Part shown: positions 32,770 to 43,515 of the stretch, piece after piece
Layout of the letters: every line of letters begins with the position of its first letter
Position numbering within the stretch: the first letter of the stretch is position 1
Origin: Calendula officinalis
Lineage: Eukaryota; Streptophyta; Magnoliopsida; Asterales; Asteraceae
DNA: 64,000 nucleotides
NCBI GenBank assembly: GCA_963853835.1
Contig: OY970821.1
Coordinates: 52,658,640 to 52,722,639 of the forward strand
Reading direction: 5' to 3'
Program-made: the position numbers and the translations under genes
The notes under the pieces: generated by a model
Seen by the model: the letters and a program-made list of their open reading frames with translations, nothing else
Databases searched by the model: none
What the model was told of the DNA's origin: nothing

Positions 32770-33752
32770 ATGACAGCAACAACCACGACGACAAGTACCA
32801 ACAATCTCTCACTTCGCTCAATCCTTGAAAAAGACAAGTTGACTGGGTCAAACTTTCTCAATTGGGAGCGCAATCTTCGAATTGTGCTCAGGCATGAGAG
32901 ATAGGGTATGTCTTGGAAAGAGCAGTACCAAATGTCCTTGCCGCTAATGCTAGAGCTGAAACGAGGCAAGCTTATGATAAGCATGTCAGTGATGCACTCG
33001 ATGTGAGCTGTCTAATGCTCGCCACTATGAGTCCCGAGCTACAAGCGGGACTTATGGATGTGCCTGCAATTGAGATGATCCAGCAACTTAGGGATTCATT
33101 ACAAGAGCAAGCTCGCACTGAGAGGTTCGACATCAATCGAGCCTTCAACTCTTGCAAGATGGTCAAAGGAACGCCGGTGAGTGCCCACGTCATGAAAATG
33201 AAAGGCCACATGGATCACCTCGCTAGACTTGGTCACCTCATTCCGTTGCAGATGGCAACAGATACTATACTCAATTCGTTTTCTGATGACTACAAGTCTT
33301 TTGTGGTCAACTACAACATGCATGATATGGAGAAATCCATTACTGAGCTACGTTCTATACTCAAGACAGCTGAGTTGAGTTTGGGGACCAAATCTAAGGA
33401 TGTTCTGATGATCGGTAATGGCAGTGGCGGTGGGAAGAAGAGAAAAGGGCATGGTGGTAAAGGAAATGGTAAAACCTATCCTAGCCAAGGAGTGCCAAAT
33501 GGTAAAGGTGTCAAACAAAAGGTCAAGAAGGTAAAGCCTAACACGGCGAGGACCGAGAATCGGTGCTTCAAATGTGGCGAGGCTGGGCATTGGAAAAGAA
33601 ATTGTCCAAAGGGTGCAAGTGGTGGTGTGGGAAACGCAAGTTCCTCAGGTAACACAACCACACTTCTTAACCACTTTAAGATACTTGTAAAGTACATTAC
33701 GAGTAATCTAAAATTTTCAAAATCGTTTTTTGCAGGAGGAGATGGAAAGTGA
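32770..33752 (+). pseudogene. Family B gag, unit 1
   Basis: From ATG 32770 the frame reads TNNLSLRSILEKDKLTG, then NFLNWERNLRIVLRHER and a TAG at about 32901. A 1-nt loss there (compare KWYVLERAAPNV in unit 3) shifts the frame. The long frame 32913-33752 then continues: SCLMLATMSPELQAGLMDVP, TERFDINRAFNSCKMVKGTP, VSAHVMKMKGHMDHLARLGH, MHDMEKSITELRSILKTAEL, a Gly/Lys-rich stretch and the zinc knuckle CFKCGEAGHWKRNC (CX2CX4HX4C). It is a copia Gag that would form particles and bind RNA. No protease, integrase or RT follows. Apart from the one break the coding part is well kept. Confidence 0.85.
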
Positions 33753-36195
33753 TGATGACCGGCATGAGATGGTGATGATCCCACGAGCACCAAGATTTTA
33801 TAATTCAGTATTTTTATGAATTCAGTAAAAAACAATTTTATTTTATTCTTTGGATAATTTTTATTTTATGTTAAAACAAAGTTTTTGGTTTTAATAAATT
33901 CGAATCCATGGTTGAATTATATTGTGTGCATGTGTGATAATTACACTAGTCAAGGTTTATGACTAGATTGTAAGTCAAGTTTTTTATTTACTTAATATTT
34001 CATGTTTAATACTTGGTTGATTGTTGTATGAATGAATAATGTCTTGATAGCTCAAGGTACTTAGATACTAGAAATTAGAAGTTTTTCGAATACAAGTATT
34101 TAAGAGTTTTATGGAAGCATAAGGTTCAAAAGTTAGTTAACTGAGTTAAAACATCTTAAGTAATAGTCATTACTTATGATAGAAAGTTTTAAAGTATTAG
34201 TATTAATGTAGTATGATTATATTGGATATAATCAAGATAGACTTTAAAGAGTATTATTACAAGTCTTTTATACTTGTAATGAAAAATTTAATGAAGTCAT
34301 AATTCCCTAATAGGAATAATTGGATATTCGTAAAATCCATTTAAAATGACATAGACATTAAATGAACTCTAAAAAGGGACAAACTATATTAAAGTATTTA
34401 AGAATTATAAGGTATTATTGCAAGTCTTTTATACTTGTAATAAATACATTATTTAATCAAGTCATAATTCCCTTATAGGAATAATGGATATTTGAGAAAT
34501 CCAAGAAATGACTTTGGCACTAAATAAAGTTCTTAAAGAATACTAATATGTTTAAGAATTAGAAGTATCGTTTTAAGTGTCTTATACTTGTTAGATACAG
34601 TAATCAATAAAGGTCATGATTCCCAAAACATGAATAGTGGATATTCGCAAATCCAAAGGATGATCTTAATTATTGATAGAATTCTTAAAAGATTAAACTA
34701 CAAGTTATTGAGTAGGTCAAAGTAGTAGTTTAGGTGATACTTAAATTCCATAAAAGATAGTGGGAGCTATGACTAACATAATTCATTAAAGATATTAATG
34801 AATTTAGTAAGTTAGTGAGACATTAACAACAAGGAATTACCAAGTCGTTAGTCAAAGAGTTAAGAGAAATAAATGATCATTGATTAGATTTTTGCAAACC
34901 TAATAGTGTGGTCGCAAGTCTTGTGATTAATTATTGCGAATCTAATAGGATGTTCACACTCCAGTGAACAAGTTAATCATTTAAGTAAGTTTCTTTAACT
35001 AGTAAGAATATCTACAAATCAACTAAATAAAAGAGGCTTTAGTTACAAGGAGAATTTTATGAATTCAAGAAAGTAAGAAGTTAATTTCCAATCCTCCTAT
35101 GTTTAATGAATTGCATAAAAGGCAAGACTGGAATATGTTCTAGATTGTTGCAAGAACAAAATCTGGCAAAGGCAAAAGAAATATTATTTTTCAAATACTT
35201 GTCTTATGTCATTAGTTTAATAGAAATGACTGGTTTAGTGATAAAGTTACAATTAAGTTTGTAAAAGTCATTAAGTAATCAACAGGAACAAAAGGAATAA
35301 GTAATGATCCAGTAATAATTCGGTATCTATGTCCAGTGAGGAATAATACTTGAGTTAGAATCATTTTTATTCAGACTTTGTATGTTTTACAATATCCATG
35401 AATAAAAGTCCTTTTATTCAAAAGGTATAAATCCGTGACTACTCGTCTTGGTGGGAACCTTGATGGGTCAATAACGTCATCGCGATAATTGGTGGTAGAT
35501 TCGAAGTTCTTTCAAAGATAGCTACACAAGTTTTGTGTAAACCAAATATCGGTGATATTCTGTTGGATCTCAACGAATATTGGATTGACCACCATGACAA
35601 TACTTCATGGTTGAAAAATTCAAAAGTATTGTTGACTAGGATTTTCCTTAAGCCTGAGGTATTTGGTTTAGGATACAATGACTAATGTACTTTGGTTCGT
35701 TTTAGACAATTCTGAAATATGTTTGTCATACGAGGCCTTACTGGGTACAGAGGAAGTTGTATTTTGAATCGAAATATAACAAGATGGTAATTGCACCTCC
35801 TCTTTTGGAGAGATATTTATGGGTCCTTTGACATGATGAGATAACTGGAAAGTGCATGGCCATGCCCAAACAAACTGATTTGTTATTTGTTATTTATCAC
35901 AACAGTTTGAATCAAGAAGTCATGAAATGATTTCGAATACAAGAGTTGATAATTTCTACCATGCTCGTATTCGTTATCACAAATATCATGCTGCAAGGGA
36001 TGAACCTAACATAGTTTCCCAAGAAGTAGAGACAGAGTGTTCTTTACTAGGAGACGCTATTAAAGAGTTTTTCAAAAACTATACCTGGGTTACATAAGCT
36101 GTTTTTATGGGGTTGGTTACCTACATACCCATCTAGAAGGCCACTGTAGCTCGTATCATTAAGACAAAGGTTACGAACTTGCACAAGTGGGAGTC
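33753..36195 (+). other. Unit 1 noncoding 3' part with purine tract
   Basis: About 2.4 kb without sense-strand genes, where pol would be in an autonomous element. Two repeated blocks of about 115 bp with GGAATAATTGGATATTCG and TTATACTTGTAAT occur near 34240-34620. AAGTGGGAGTC at about 36185-36195 is the polypurine tract before LTR2. Antisense frames at 35439-35678 and 36047-36238 are treated separately. Confidence 0.7.
35439..35678 (-). CDS. Small ORF antisense to family B, unit 1 copy
   Basis: A 79-residue frame starting MYPKPNTSGLRKILVNNTFE, same register and length as the B' copy (16298-16537), which is separately rearranged. Between B1 and B' I see about 15 residue changes and paired small indels that leave length unchanged. 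There is no recognised domain. Evidence for expression is lacking. Confidence 0.25.
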   Translation of the reverse strand: MYPKPNTSGLRKILVNNTFEFFNHEVLSWWSIQYSLRSNRISPIFGLHKTCVAIFERTSNLPPIIAMTLLTHQGSHQDE

Positions 36196-37306
36196 GGAAG
36201 GATTTATGTGCACAATTAGTCAACCTATAATGATACATCCATGCCTACGAAACACTTAAGGGTCACACCAGTGAGTGCATGTAATACGAGCAAGATATGC
36301 AATAATACTACGAAGAGGAATGATTCATAATAGTCATTATGAATCAGTTAAGTTTAACTTATTACTAGATTAGTTTAACTAACTAATTAATACAAGTACT
36401 TGTACTTTTACTAGTTGAGTAAATATACAATGTGTTAATTATAGATTATCCATGATATGATTTAAAGCTATTAAATCATATAGTAATTGGATAATATTGT
36501 TGTATAAATTATATAAAGGTTATTATATAATTAATTATTAAAAGTATAAATACAAGTCTATATTTCGTGTATATGGGTACCGAAATATATTAGTGTATTA
36601 ATACTAGACATTTAATAGTTAAGTTTAACAATAATAAACTGGTTAAACTATAAGGGATGCAAGTGTTAAAAGGAAGTTTAATTAAAGATCTAATATTAAT
36701 TAAACTAGAGGGTTTTAAGCGTAACTTATTTGTATATAAATTAGAGGCTTAGGGTAACCCTAAAACCCCTAGATCACCCACACGAAATCCCTTGCCCCCT
36801 CTTCCCCTTCGATCGGCCGAACCAAGAACACAACTCTTTGTGTTCTTCATTCTTCGTTCGTTCTTCGTGTTCTTCGAGTTTCGAAGATCAAGGATCGTTG
36901 CAAGTGATCATCTAGAGGATCGCTCGTCGTGTTCATCATCAGTGGACTAATCTTAAGCATTAACTAAGGTATGATTCATGGAACACTCTTTCCTCTCTCC
37001 CCTCTTGTTCGAAGTCGAACCAAGAACCCTAGGGTTCTTGGTTAGTTCGACGAACCACACAAGCAATGTGTGTGTGTTTGAGTTCATCGTACAAGTTTTC
37101 TTTCTTATTAATCTAATCTGGATTTCCAACATCCCAATCCTGTAGGGTTTAAGGATTAGGTTTAATCCCACTTTCGCTTTAGGGATTAAATCAGCTAGTT
37201 GGTTTTAACCGTTTAAGAACAATTTCCTGTTCTTGGTCAGTATGGTCGAACCAAGAATGCTAGGTGGTCTGTCCTATGGGTCAATCAGTTACTATGAAAC
37301 CCTTCA
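36196..37306 (+). repeat. Family B LTR2
   Basis: 1,111 bp. Its first base is G where LTR1 and LTR3 have T (GGAAGG against TGAAGG). TATATAAA lies at 36733-36740; a perfect 26-bp palindrome centred on AAGAACCCTAGGGTTCTT lies at 37018-37043. Repeats of TTCTTCG lie at 36840-36880. It serves as 3' LTR of unit 1 and 5' LTR of unit 2. Confidence 0.9.
37018..37043. promoter_or_regulatory. Perfect palindrome in the transcribed part of LTR2
   Basis: Both arms of AACCAAGAACCCT are complementary with no loop, and the outer GTCGAA / TTCGAC extends the stem with a 2-nt bulge. It lies about 280 bp after the TATA box, so it should be in the element RNA. Counterparts: 55698-55723, 61846-61871, 14903-14928 and (imperfect) 29878-29902. 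Confidence 0.7.
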
Positions 37307-38477
37307 GTGGTATCAGAGCGAGGTTTAGAAATCTAAACTAGATTAACAATGTTTGTTTGTTTATTTTACTTAGAGTTTTTCTTTTTTGTTCCAATTCTTT
37401 TTCTTCTTTTTTTCTTAGTTTTCAAAAATGGGTAAGAACCCTAGACCAAGAACATTAAACTAGTTTAGTTTAATTGGTCATAAGGATCTAACCCTAGTAA
37501 TTTTCGAAAATTATAAGAAACCCTAGGAGGCTAAGACCAAGAACATTAAACTAGTCTAGTTTAATTGGTCAAAAAGGTTTCTAAGAACCCTAGATTTTTC
37601 GAAATCTAGGAAGAACCCTAGGATCAAGTATGTTAAACAAGATTTGTTTAACTGATCAAAAAGATTCTTTCCTTTTTCCCTAGAGATTTCGAAATCAAGG
37701 AAAACCCTAGGACTAAGTATATTAAACAAGATTTGTTTAATTGGTCAAAAGGATTCTTTCCTAATTACCTTTAGATTTTCGAAATTAAGGAGGTTACTTG
37801 GACACCAAGTTTTTTAAACTAGCCTAGTTTAATTGGTGGAAAAATTTCCTATGCTTAAGAATTTTGAAACCCTAAAGAACCCTAGAACATTAAACTAGTT
37901 TGAGTTTAATTGTTTAAAAGAATTAATTAGGATGATAATCTAAAACCTAAATAATTAAACAAGTTCATGTTTAATAGGTTTAATTATTATTTTGATAGAT
38001 TTATTATGACTAGTTCTTTAAACCTAGAAATTTAGACAAAGTTTTATTGTCTATAAGGTTTAAATTAAAAAGTTTGAAAAATGTATTAAGGTTATAATCT
38101 ATCTTAGAATTTAAACAAAGTTTATTGTTTAGATAGGATTGATTAGGATTGATCTTTTAATAAATAATGTTTTGATCAAGAAAGTCAAAACCCTAGTTTT
38201 GATTGATCAAGAACAAGATTAGGGTTTAACTAACTTATTTGGGGAATTAATAAAGATTAAAAGAAATGTTAATTTTTAAGTTCTAAAATTAACAAGGTGT
38301 ATTCATTTATTTATATATATATACATATAAAAAATTTCAGAATTTTAAATATTTAAAGGAAAAATGAATTTTAATAGATAAAGTAGTTTATGCGTATTTT
38401 TAATTAGATTAAGTTAAAATACATACGTATAAATTAGATGCCATATTCTTATTAGAATTTTACAAGTTTATTATAAA

Positions 38478-38549
<72 letters not shown>

Positions 38550-39677
38550 TAAATACAAGATTAAATGGAACATTAAAAAAAGGATAACGTTATTTTGATC
38601 TTTAAAGGATAATAATATAACTAGTTATTGTATAAGTTATTATATAATTAAGACTAGAAAGTACAAAGTTATGATTTCATTATAACTAGAAATTGTACAA
38701 GTTGAAATTATATGATTAACTATAATTATACAAAGTTATATATTATATATTATCATAAGGTGTATAAAGTTATAAGTTATTATAACTAGATAATTATACA
38801 AGTATAATATAAGTATTTTACAAGTCATGTAATAAACTAGATTAATGATCAAGGGATAAATAACAAGAACCTATATTTAACTAGTTCAAGTTAAATATAA
38901 GAAAGGTTTAAAAACAAACTAAGAATTATAATATATAGACTTTATATAATAAGTTTATTAGTTTCACCAAATATAAACCGGTGATTGTGTTTGCTTAAGT
39001 TCCATCAAAGTTGTTGGAGCTAGTGGGAGCTACACAAGAAAATCACAAAGTTTATAAGTGTGTCCCTAAGACATAAGTTTTGGTCGAATATAGTAAGTCA
39101 AAATAAATGTTTAATTTCATTATTAAACATGTGAAAAACTAGGTGTGTTAAACTAGATTTTATGATTCAAGTTTATGAATCATAAAATTATTAAAAGTTT
39201 AACATCAGTTTTAAAGTTTTTCCAGAAAGATAAAACAAGTAAGTTTTATTATAGATATGTTTTTCACAAAACCTAGTAAAACGTTATGTACACCTCTTTT
39301 AGGTATAAATATAAATAGCGCAATTCTTGAAAATATAACTTTTAAACAAAAGTTCTTAAGTTTTAAAAAGGTGTCTTGTAGAATTCCTAAATTCACAAGT
39401 CACACATTTTAAACAAGGATTAAGATTGGAATAAAGGTTTAAGTTTAGTTAAGACTTAAACAAACCCAAAAAAATCTTAGATGGAAGTACTATCCACCTA
39501 ATCGAACACCTCACTTGTTCAACGATATTCATATTGTAATGATAAAGAACCTTAGATATGGATTCAAATCATTGCGAGTGTCAAGGTGCGTAAGGTTCTG
39601 TGATAATCGGGAGTCCCGGCGTAGAGCATCAAACTGTCTTAGATGGTCTGTTCTATTTTGGTGATAATCGGGAGTCC
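37307..39677 (+). other. Unit 2 primer site and leader, left of C2
   Basis: GTGGTATCAGAGCG (37307-37320) is the primer site. Six leader repeats (75-106 bp) span about 37435-37920, and a (TA)n tract lies at 38480-38546. The sequence follows unit 1 closely, by eye differing by 1-2%. It stops at AGTCC (39673-39677), where C2 inserts. Confidence 0.85.
39673..39677. repeat. Target-site duplication of C2, left
   Basis: AGTCC before TGTTAAGG; the same bases follow the right LTR at 51136-51140. The empty site in unit 1 (GGGAGTCCCGGCC, near 32450) has AGTCC once. Confidence 0.97.
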
Positions 39678-40184
39678 TGTTAAGGCAAAAAGCCTTGCCC
39701 CTTTAGATCTTAAGATAACAAAACAACCTAGACTAGCTTTGATTTATATGTAGAATAATATAGCTAAGTTTAGGTCTGATACTGAGTGATCAGTATTGGA
39801 ACTCAGTATCAGTACTCAGTATCAGATAGTGATACTGAGTACAAGGACTGAGTAGAAGGACTGAGTGATACTCAGTATAGTAATGGACTAAGATCAAATC
39901 CCTTGATCTTAGTCATTTTCCTTGCTTAGTCCTTCGGTTACTCCTTTGCTCATTATGTAAGATCTCTATAACATTATAAATAGAGATCATCTTGCAAAGG
40001 AGTACTCACCAATTCACTCTACACTTTCATATCTTGTAATTGATCAGTGGTATTGCTTTTCCGCAGCATACCACACTTAGTGGATTTGTACACCGACTCT
40101 AATACTGTGTTTTACACTTTAATTGTCTTTTGTATAATCATTCTAATCAATTAACTAACAAACCAGGGGTGTTGTGACCTAACA
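39678..40184 (+). repeat. C2 5' LTR
   Basis: TGTTAAGG...CCTAACA, 507 bp. It has seven CAGTAT/ATACTG words, mostly within 39775-39885; a 12-bp stem GACTAAGATCAA / TTGATCTTAGTC with a 5-nt loop (39886-39914); TATAAATA at 39975-39982 enclosed by GATCTCTAT / ATAGAGATC. Confidence 0.97.
39960..39990 (+). promoter_or_regulatory. C2 LTR core promoter: TATA box in an inverted repeat
   Basis: TATAAATA (39975-39982) sits in the loop and one arm of GATCTCTAT...ATAGAGATC. The same arrangement is kept in C1 and in the right C2 LTR (near 50911-50941). Transcription of the element is expected to start about 30 bp downstream. Confidence 0.75.
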
Positions 40185-40282
40185 ACTGGTATCAGAGCAG
40201 GCTAAATAATCTCTTATTTAGTCGATCTATAACCCTGGCAGCCATTTCCTACATCTATCCCTCCAACACTCAAAAATCCAAA
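40185..40282 (+). other. C2 primer-binding site and short leader
   Basis: TGGTATCAGAGCAGG begins at 40187, two bases after the LTR. The next feature is a hairpin CTAAATAA-TCTC-TTATTTAG, conserved with C1. The leader is only 98 bp and leads to AAAATGTCT, the gag start at 40283. Confidence 0.9.
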
Positions 40283-42856
40283 ATGTCTACAATTGTTGAA
40301 CCAATTATGTCTGGAAAGGGAGTACCCATCTTTGATGGAAAAGACTTCCATCAATGGAAGCTCAAAGCTCAGTGGTATCTTGAATCTATTCACCATGAGA
40401 TGCTCACTGTGCTAAATGATGGTCCCATCATTCCACAAACTGTGGAACCTGTTGCTGCTACTGATGATGCTCCTGAGGGCATAAGATCTGTACCTAAACT
40501 AAAGCACAACTGGACTGATACTGACCGTCAGTTGTATGCTTTAGACTCCAGAGCTAAAGGGGTGATTGGTAATGCTGTTACCAAAGAGATACTTAATGCA
40601 ATTATGAAATTGCCAACAGCAAAGGCTATGTGGGATAGCCTATCAGTCACCTATGAAGGTACAACAAAGGTGAAGTTGCAAAGAAAAAGCAACATGAGAA
40701 GGAAATATGAAAATTTCTTTTCAACTCCAAATGAACACATCACCACTCTCTATAACAGGTTCAATACTGTTATCCATGATTTAATCAGTGTAGGCATTGT
40801 GAAAGAGGAAGGAGGGCTTGTTCAAAAGTTCCTGGATAGTCTTCCTCAACAATTTCTTGACATGACAAACTCTGTCAATGCTGCTAACAACATTGAGTCA
40901 TACACTCTTCAAACTTTGTATGGTCTAATGCTGAATCATGAGGAGAATAATGCTGCAAGACTGATCAACTGGAAGAAAACTGACAAGTCTTCCACTGGTA
41001 TGGCTCTAGTTGTGCAACAGGCTTATACTGTGACTGAGCCAGATGAACCAGAAGTTGATCTTGCTGATGCTGAGGCAGAAGAGCTTGAAACTCAAATGGC
41101 TCTCATGTCTATGAAGCTGGATCAGTTGAAGAAGAAGAGGCTTGGTGTTAGCTCTTCTAATACTGACCCAAGATCAGGTCTGTGCTATAGGTGTGGAAAG
41201 CCTGGACATATTGCTGCAAATTGTCATACCAAGTCTTCTGAGACTGACCAAAATGACAAGATTGCATACCGAGCAAAAAGATATAGAGACAAATATGTCA
41301 AGCTGAAGAATTGGAGCAAGGGAAAGAGGGCAGAAGGAAATGGAGCACCTCATCAAGCACTTTACTCAGAAGCCTGGATGGATGAAGAGTTAAGTGATGA
41401 TGAAGAAGAGATTGAGAATAAAGCCTTTATGGCTTTCACTGAAGATGATTTGAAGAGTTCCTTTGAAAAGGATATCAAAGAGGCTGAGAGGATGAGTGTT
41501 CATACTGATTGGGATTCCACTCAGTTGTACAAGGTAAGTTCCTTTCAAACTTATTCAGTGAATGAAAAAACCAAGATTTTTGAGTATATGCTTGTTGATC
41601 TTAAAACTTCTGTACAAAAAGAAAAAGCTTTAAAATTAACAATTAAAGAACTTGAAAGGGTAAATAATGAAAACTTGGATAAATTAGCAAAATATAAAGA
41701 TTTAGAACTAAACTTTTCAGATTTAAAAGACATTAACCAAAGATTAGCTGATAAAGCTCATTTACACGAACTTGAAAAAGAGAAATTTGAAAAACAGTGT
41801 AAATCTTGGGGAAATGCTTCAATAAAATTAAATAAATGTTTAAATGAACAATTTCCAGAAAATGTGAGGGCTGCACTTGGTGTTGATCCTCAATTTAAAA
41901 ACACGAACAATTTTGCTGATTTATTTGAAGAGTTTTCTACTATGAACCCTATTAATTTTGTAAAAGCTAAAACTTTATGTGAAGTTGGATGTCAAACTGA
42001 GTCAGATGATGAAGAAAATGAAATTTTAGAAAAACCTATTGGTCCTTCCATCTGCTCAAAGTGCTATACTGAGCTACAAGAACTCAGTATTGAATTTCAA
42101 ATAACAGAAATTTCTGATACCGAGCTACCAATAGTTCAGTATGACACTTCTGCTGTTCCACCTTTTGAATTATTATTTAATACAACAACTTTTGAATTAT
42201 ATAATGATAATAAGACAACTTCTATCTCACATGTTTCATCAAATACAGAAGTTGCAGGAACAGAAACATTATATACTGAGACATCTAAAGAACCTGTTAA
42301 AGTTGTTCCTTCAAAACATGATAAACAAAAGACAACTTCAACTAGGTCTTTGGTTGGCAAAGACAAGAAGTCTACCACTAATAATATTAGAAAGACTTCT
42401 CTGCCAAATAAAAATAAGCAACCAGATCCTCCATCTCCTAAACCAGTTAAAAACAATGTTAATACATCTATTAGAAATAACAAAATTAACATTTTAAAAA
42501 CACTTGGTGATCAGGTCAAATCTTTAAGTAAACAATTTGCAAAACTCGTTCATACTGACCTACCAAAAGTGAAACATTTTTCTAAAATACCATATGAAAA
42601 TATGTTTAGAAATAGACCTAGAAAATGTTATAGATGTCATCATACTGGTCATAAGGGAGATGAATGCTGGACTGATCTCTCAAGTCCTAGGTACTCAGTA
42701 CCAAAGAAAAGGAGAGAAACTAAGTCAGTATCACCAAAGAAAACTTCTAAAGTTACCCCTGAAGTGATACCGACCTCTCCACATAAAGAGATCAAGTCAA
42801 ATTGTGTTTATCCCACCAAAGGTCCCATTCAAAAATGGGTTCCTAAAAAGAACTAA
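40283..42856 (+). CDS. C2 gag polyprotein
   Basis: An intact 857-residue frame. The N-terminal 250 residues are a copia Gag core (GVPIFDGKDFHQWKLKAQWY, KGVIGNAVTKEIL, MWDSLSVTYEGTTKVKL, LVQKFLDSLPQQFLDM). A first zinc knuckle CYRCGKPGHIAANC lies at residues 301-314. A coiled-coil-rich, Lys/Glu-rich middle (about 400-540) follows, then acidic and Ser/Thr-rich sequence, and a second knuckle CYRCHHTGHKGDEC at residues 782-795. The end is basic (KKRRETKSVSPKKTSK) and finishes VPKKN. Gag packages element RNA in cytoplasmic particles. The length and the second knuckle are large for copia but fit long Sirevirus Gags. Start chosen as first ATG after the leader, matching C1. It ends in TAA, and pol lies in the -1 frame. 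Confidence 0.93.
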   Translation: MSTIVEPIMSGKGVPIFDGKDFHQWKLKAQWYLESIHHEMLTVLNDGPIIPQTVEPVAATDDAPEGIRSVPKLKHNWTDTDRQLYALDSRAKGVIGNAVTKEILNAIMKLPTAKAMWDSLSVTYEGTTKVKLQRKSNMRRKYENFFSTPNEHITTLYNRFNTVIHDLISVGIVKEEGGLVQKFLDSLPQQFLDMTNSVNAANNIESYTLQTLYGLMLNHEENNAARLINWKKTDKSSTGMALVVQQAYTVTEPDEPEVDLADAEAEELETQMALMSMKLDQLKKKRLGVSSSNTDPRSGLCYRCGKPGHIAANCHTKSSETDQNDKIAYRAKRYRDKYVKLKNWSKGKRAEGNGAPHQALYSEAWMDEELSDDEEEIENKAFMAFTEDDLKSSFEKDIKEAERMSVHTDWDSTQLYKVSSFQTYSVNEKTKIFEYMLVDLKTSVQKEKALKLTIKELERVNNENLDKLAKYKDLELNFSDLKDINQRLADKAHLHELEKEKFEKQCKSWGNASIKLNKCLNEQFPENVRAALGVDPQFKNTNNFADLFEEFSTMNPINFVKAKTLCEVGCQTESDDEENEILEKPIGPSICSKCYTELQELSIEFQITEISDTELPIVQYDTSAVPPFELLFNTTTFELYNDNKTTSISHVSSNTEVAGTETLYTETSKEPVKVVPSKHDKQKTTSTRSLVGKDKKSTTNNIRKTSLPNKNKQPDPPSPKPVKNNVNTSIRNNKINILKTLGDQVKSLSKQFAKLVHTDLPKVKHFSKIPYENMFRNRPRKCYRCHHTGHKGDECWTDLSSPRYSVPKKRRETKSVSPKKTSKVTPEVIPTSPHKEIKSNCVYPTKGPIQKWVPKKN

Positions 42857-42890
42857 CTCTTATTTTGTGTCTTGTGCAGGGTGACAGAAA
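42840..42890 (+). promoter_or_regulatory. gag-pol junction: -1 frame overlap and acceptor-like site
   Basis: The gag frame ends CCT-AAA-AAG-AAC-TAA (42842-42856). The pol frame is open one base earlier from 42847, giving a 10-nt overlap. C1 keeps the same 15 bases and an open -1 frame. A pyrimidine stretch then CTTGTGCAG|G (42871-42880) resembles a 3' splice site and is also kept in C1 (ATTATGCAG|G). Either -1 slippage at the A run or splicing could join pol to Gag. Confidence 0.5.
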
Positions 42891-43515
42891 GTGGTACTTA
42901 GATAGTGGTTGCTCAAGACACATGACAGGCAGTATGGAATACCTTCTCAATTATACTCCAGAGAAGGGTCCTTCTGTCAAGTTTGGAGATGACTCGGTGG
43001 GAAAGACAAGAGGTTATGGTGTGATCAAGGCAGGCAACATAACTTTTAAAAGAGTTGCCTATGTAGAGGGTCTAAAACACAATCTGCTCAGTATCAGCCA
43101 GATGTGTGATGATGACAATGAAGCTCGATTCAGAAAGGTTGCAGGAATCATCTACAATGATAAAGGGCAGCCTGTACTCATTGCTAGAAGAGAAAAAGAT
43201 GTATATGTGGTCAACCTATCTGAAATAGACCCAACTATTCGAGTATGCCTGCTTTCTAAAGTCAAGCCTGAATTACATTGGCTATGGCACAAGAAACTCT
43301 CTCACATCAATTTTAGAAATATCAACGAGCTCAGTATGAAGAAACTGGTGAGAGGATTGCCCACAATTACTTATACAAAAGATAAGTTATGCTCAGCATG
43401 TGAAATGGGCAAGCAGAAGAAGAGTTCATTCAAATCTAAAGTCAATCATTCCATCATATGGATCTTTTTGGCCCCATCAGCACACCATCTTTGGCCAAAA
43501 AGATCTATACTCTAG
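42847..43515 (+). pseudogene. C2 pol, first part: protease and pre-integrase
   Basis: The frame reads QGDRKWYLDSGCSRHMTG with the protease DSG motif near 42898-42910, then GYGVIKAGNITFKRVAYVEG and LKHNLLSISQMCDDDNEARF, and the pre-integrase zinc region WHKKLSHINFRNINELSMKK ... CSACEMGKQKKSSF. At about 43448 a net 22 nt are missing relative to C1, so the frame leaves pol and ends in IIWIFLAPSAHHLW, a non-pol tail. The real continuation is in another frame from 43458. This is the main lesion of an otherwise young element. Confidence 0.9.

Noticed and set aside
36047..36238. 63-residue antisense frame across the unit 1 / LTR2 junction, also 54734-54925
   Set aside because: Present only in the two recent duplicates, so conservation says nothing; it spans purine tract and LTR start.
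42136..42497. Overlapping 118-residue frames on both strands inside C2 gag
   Set aside because: Both are shadows of the intact gag frame.
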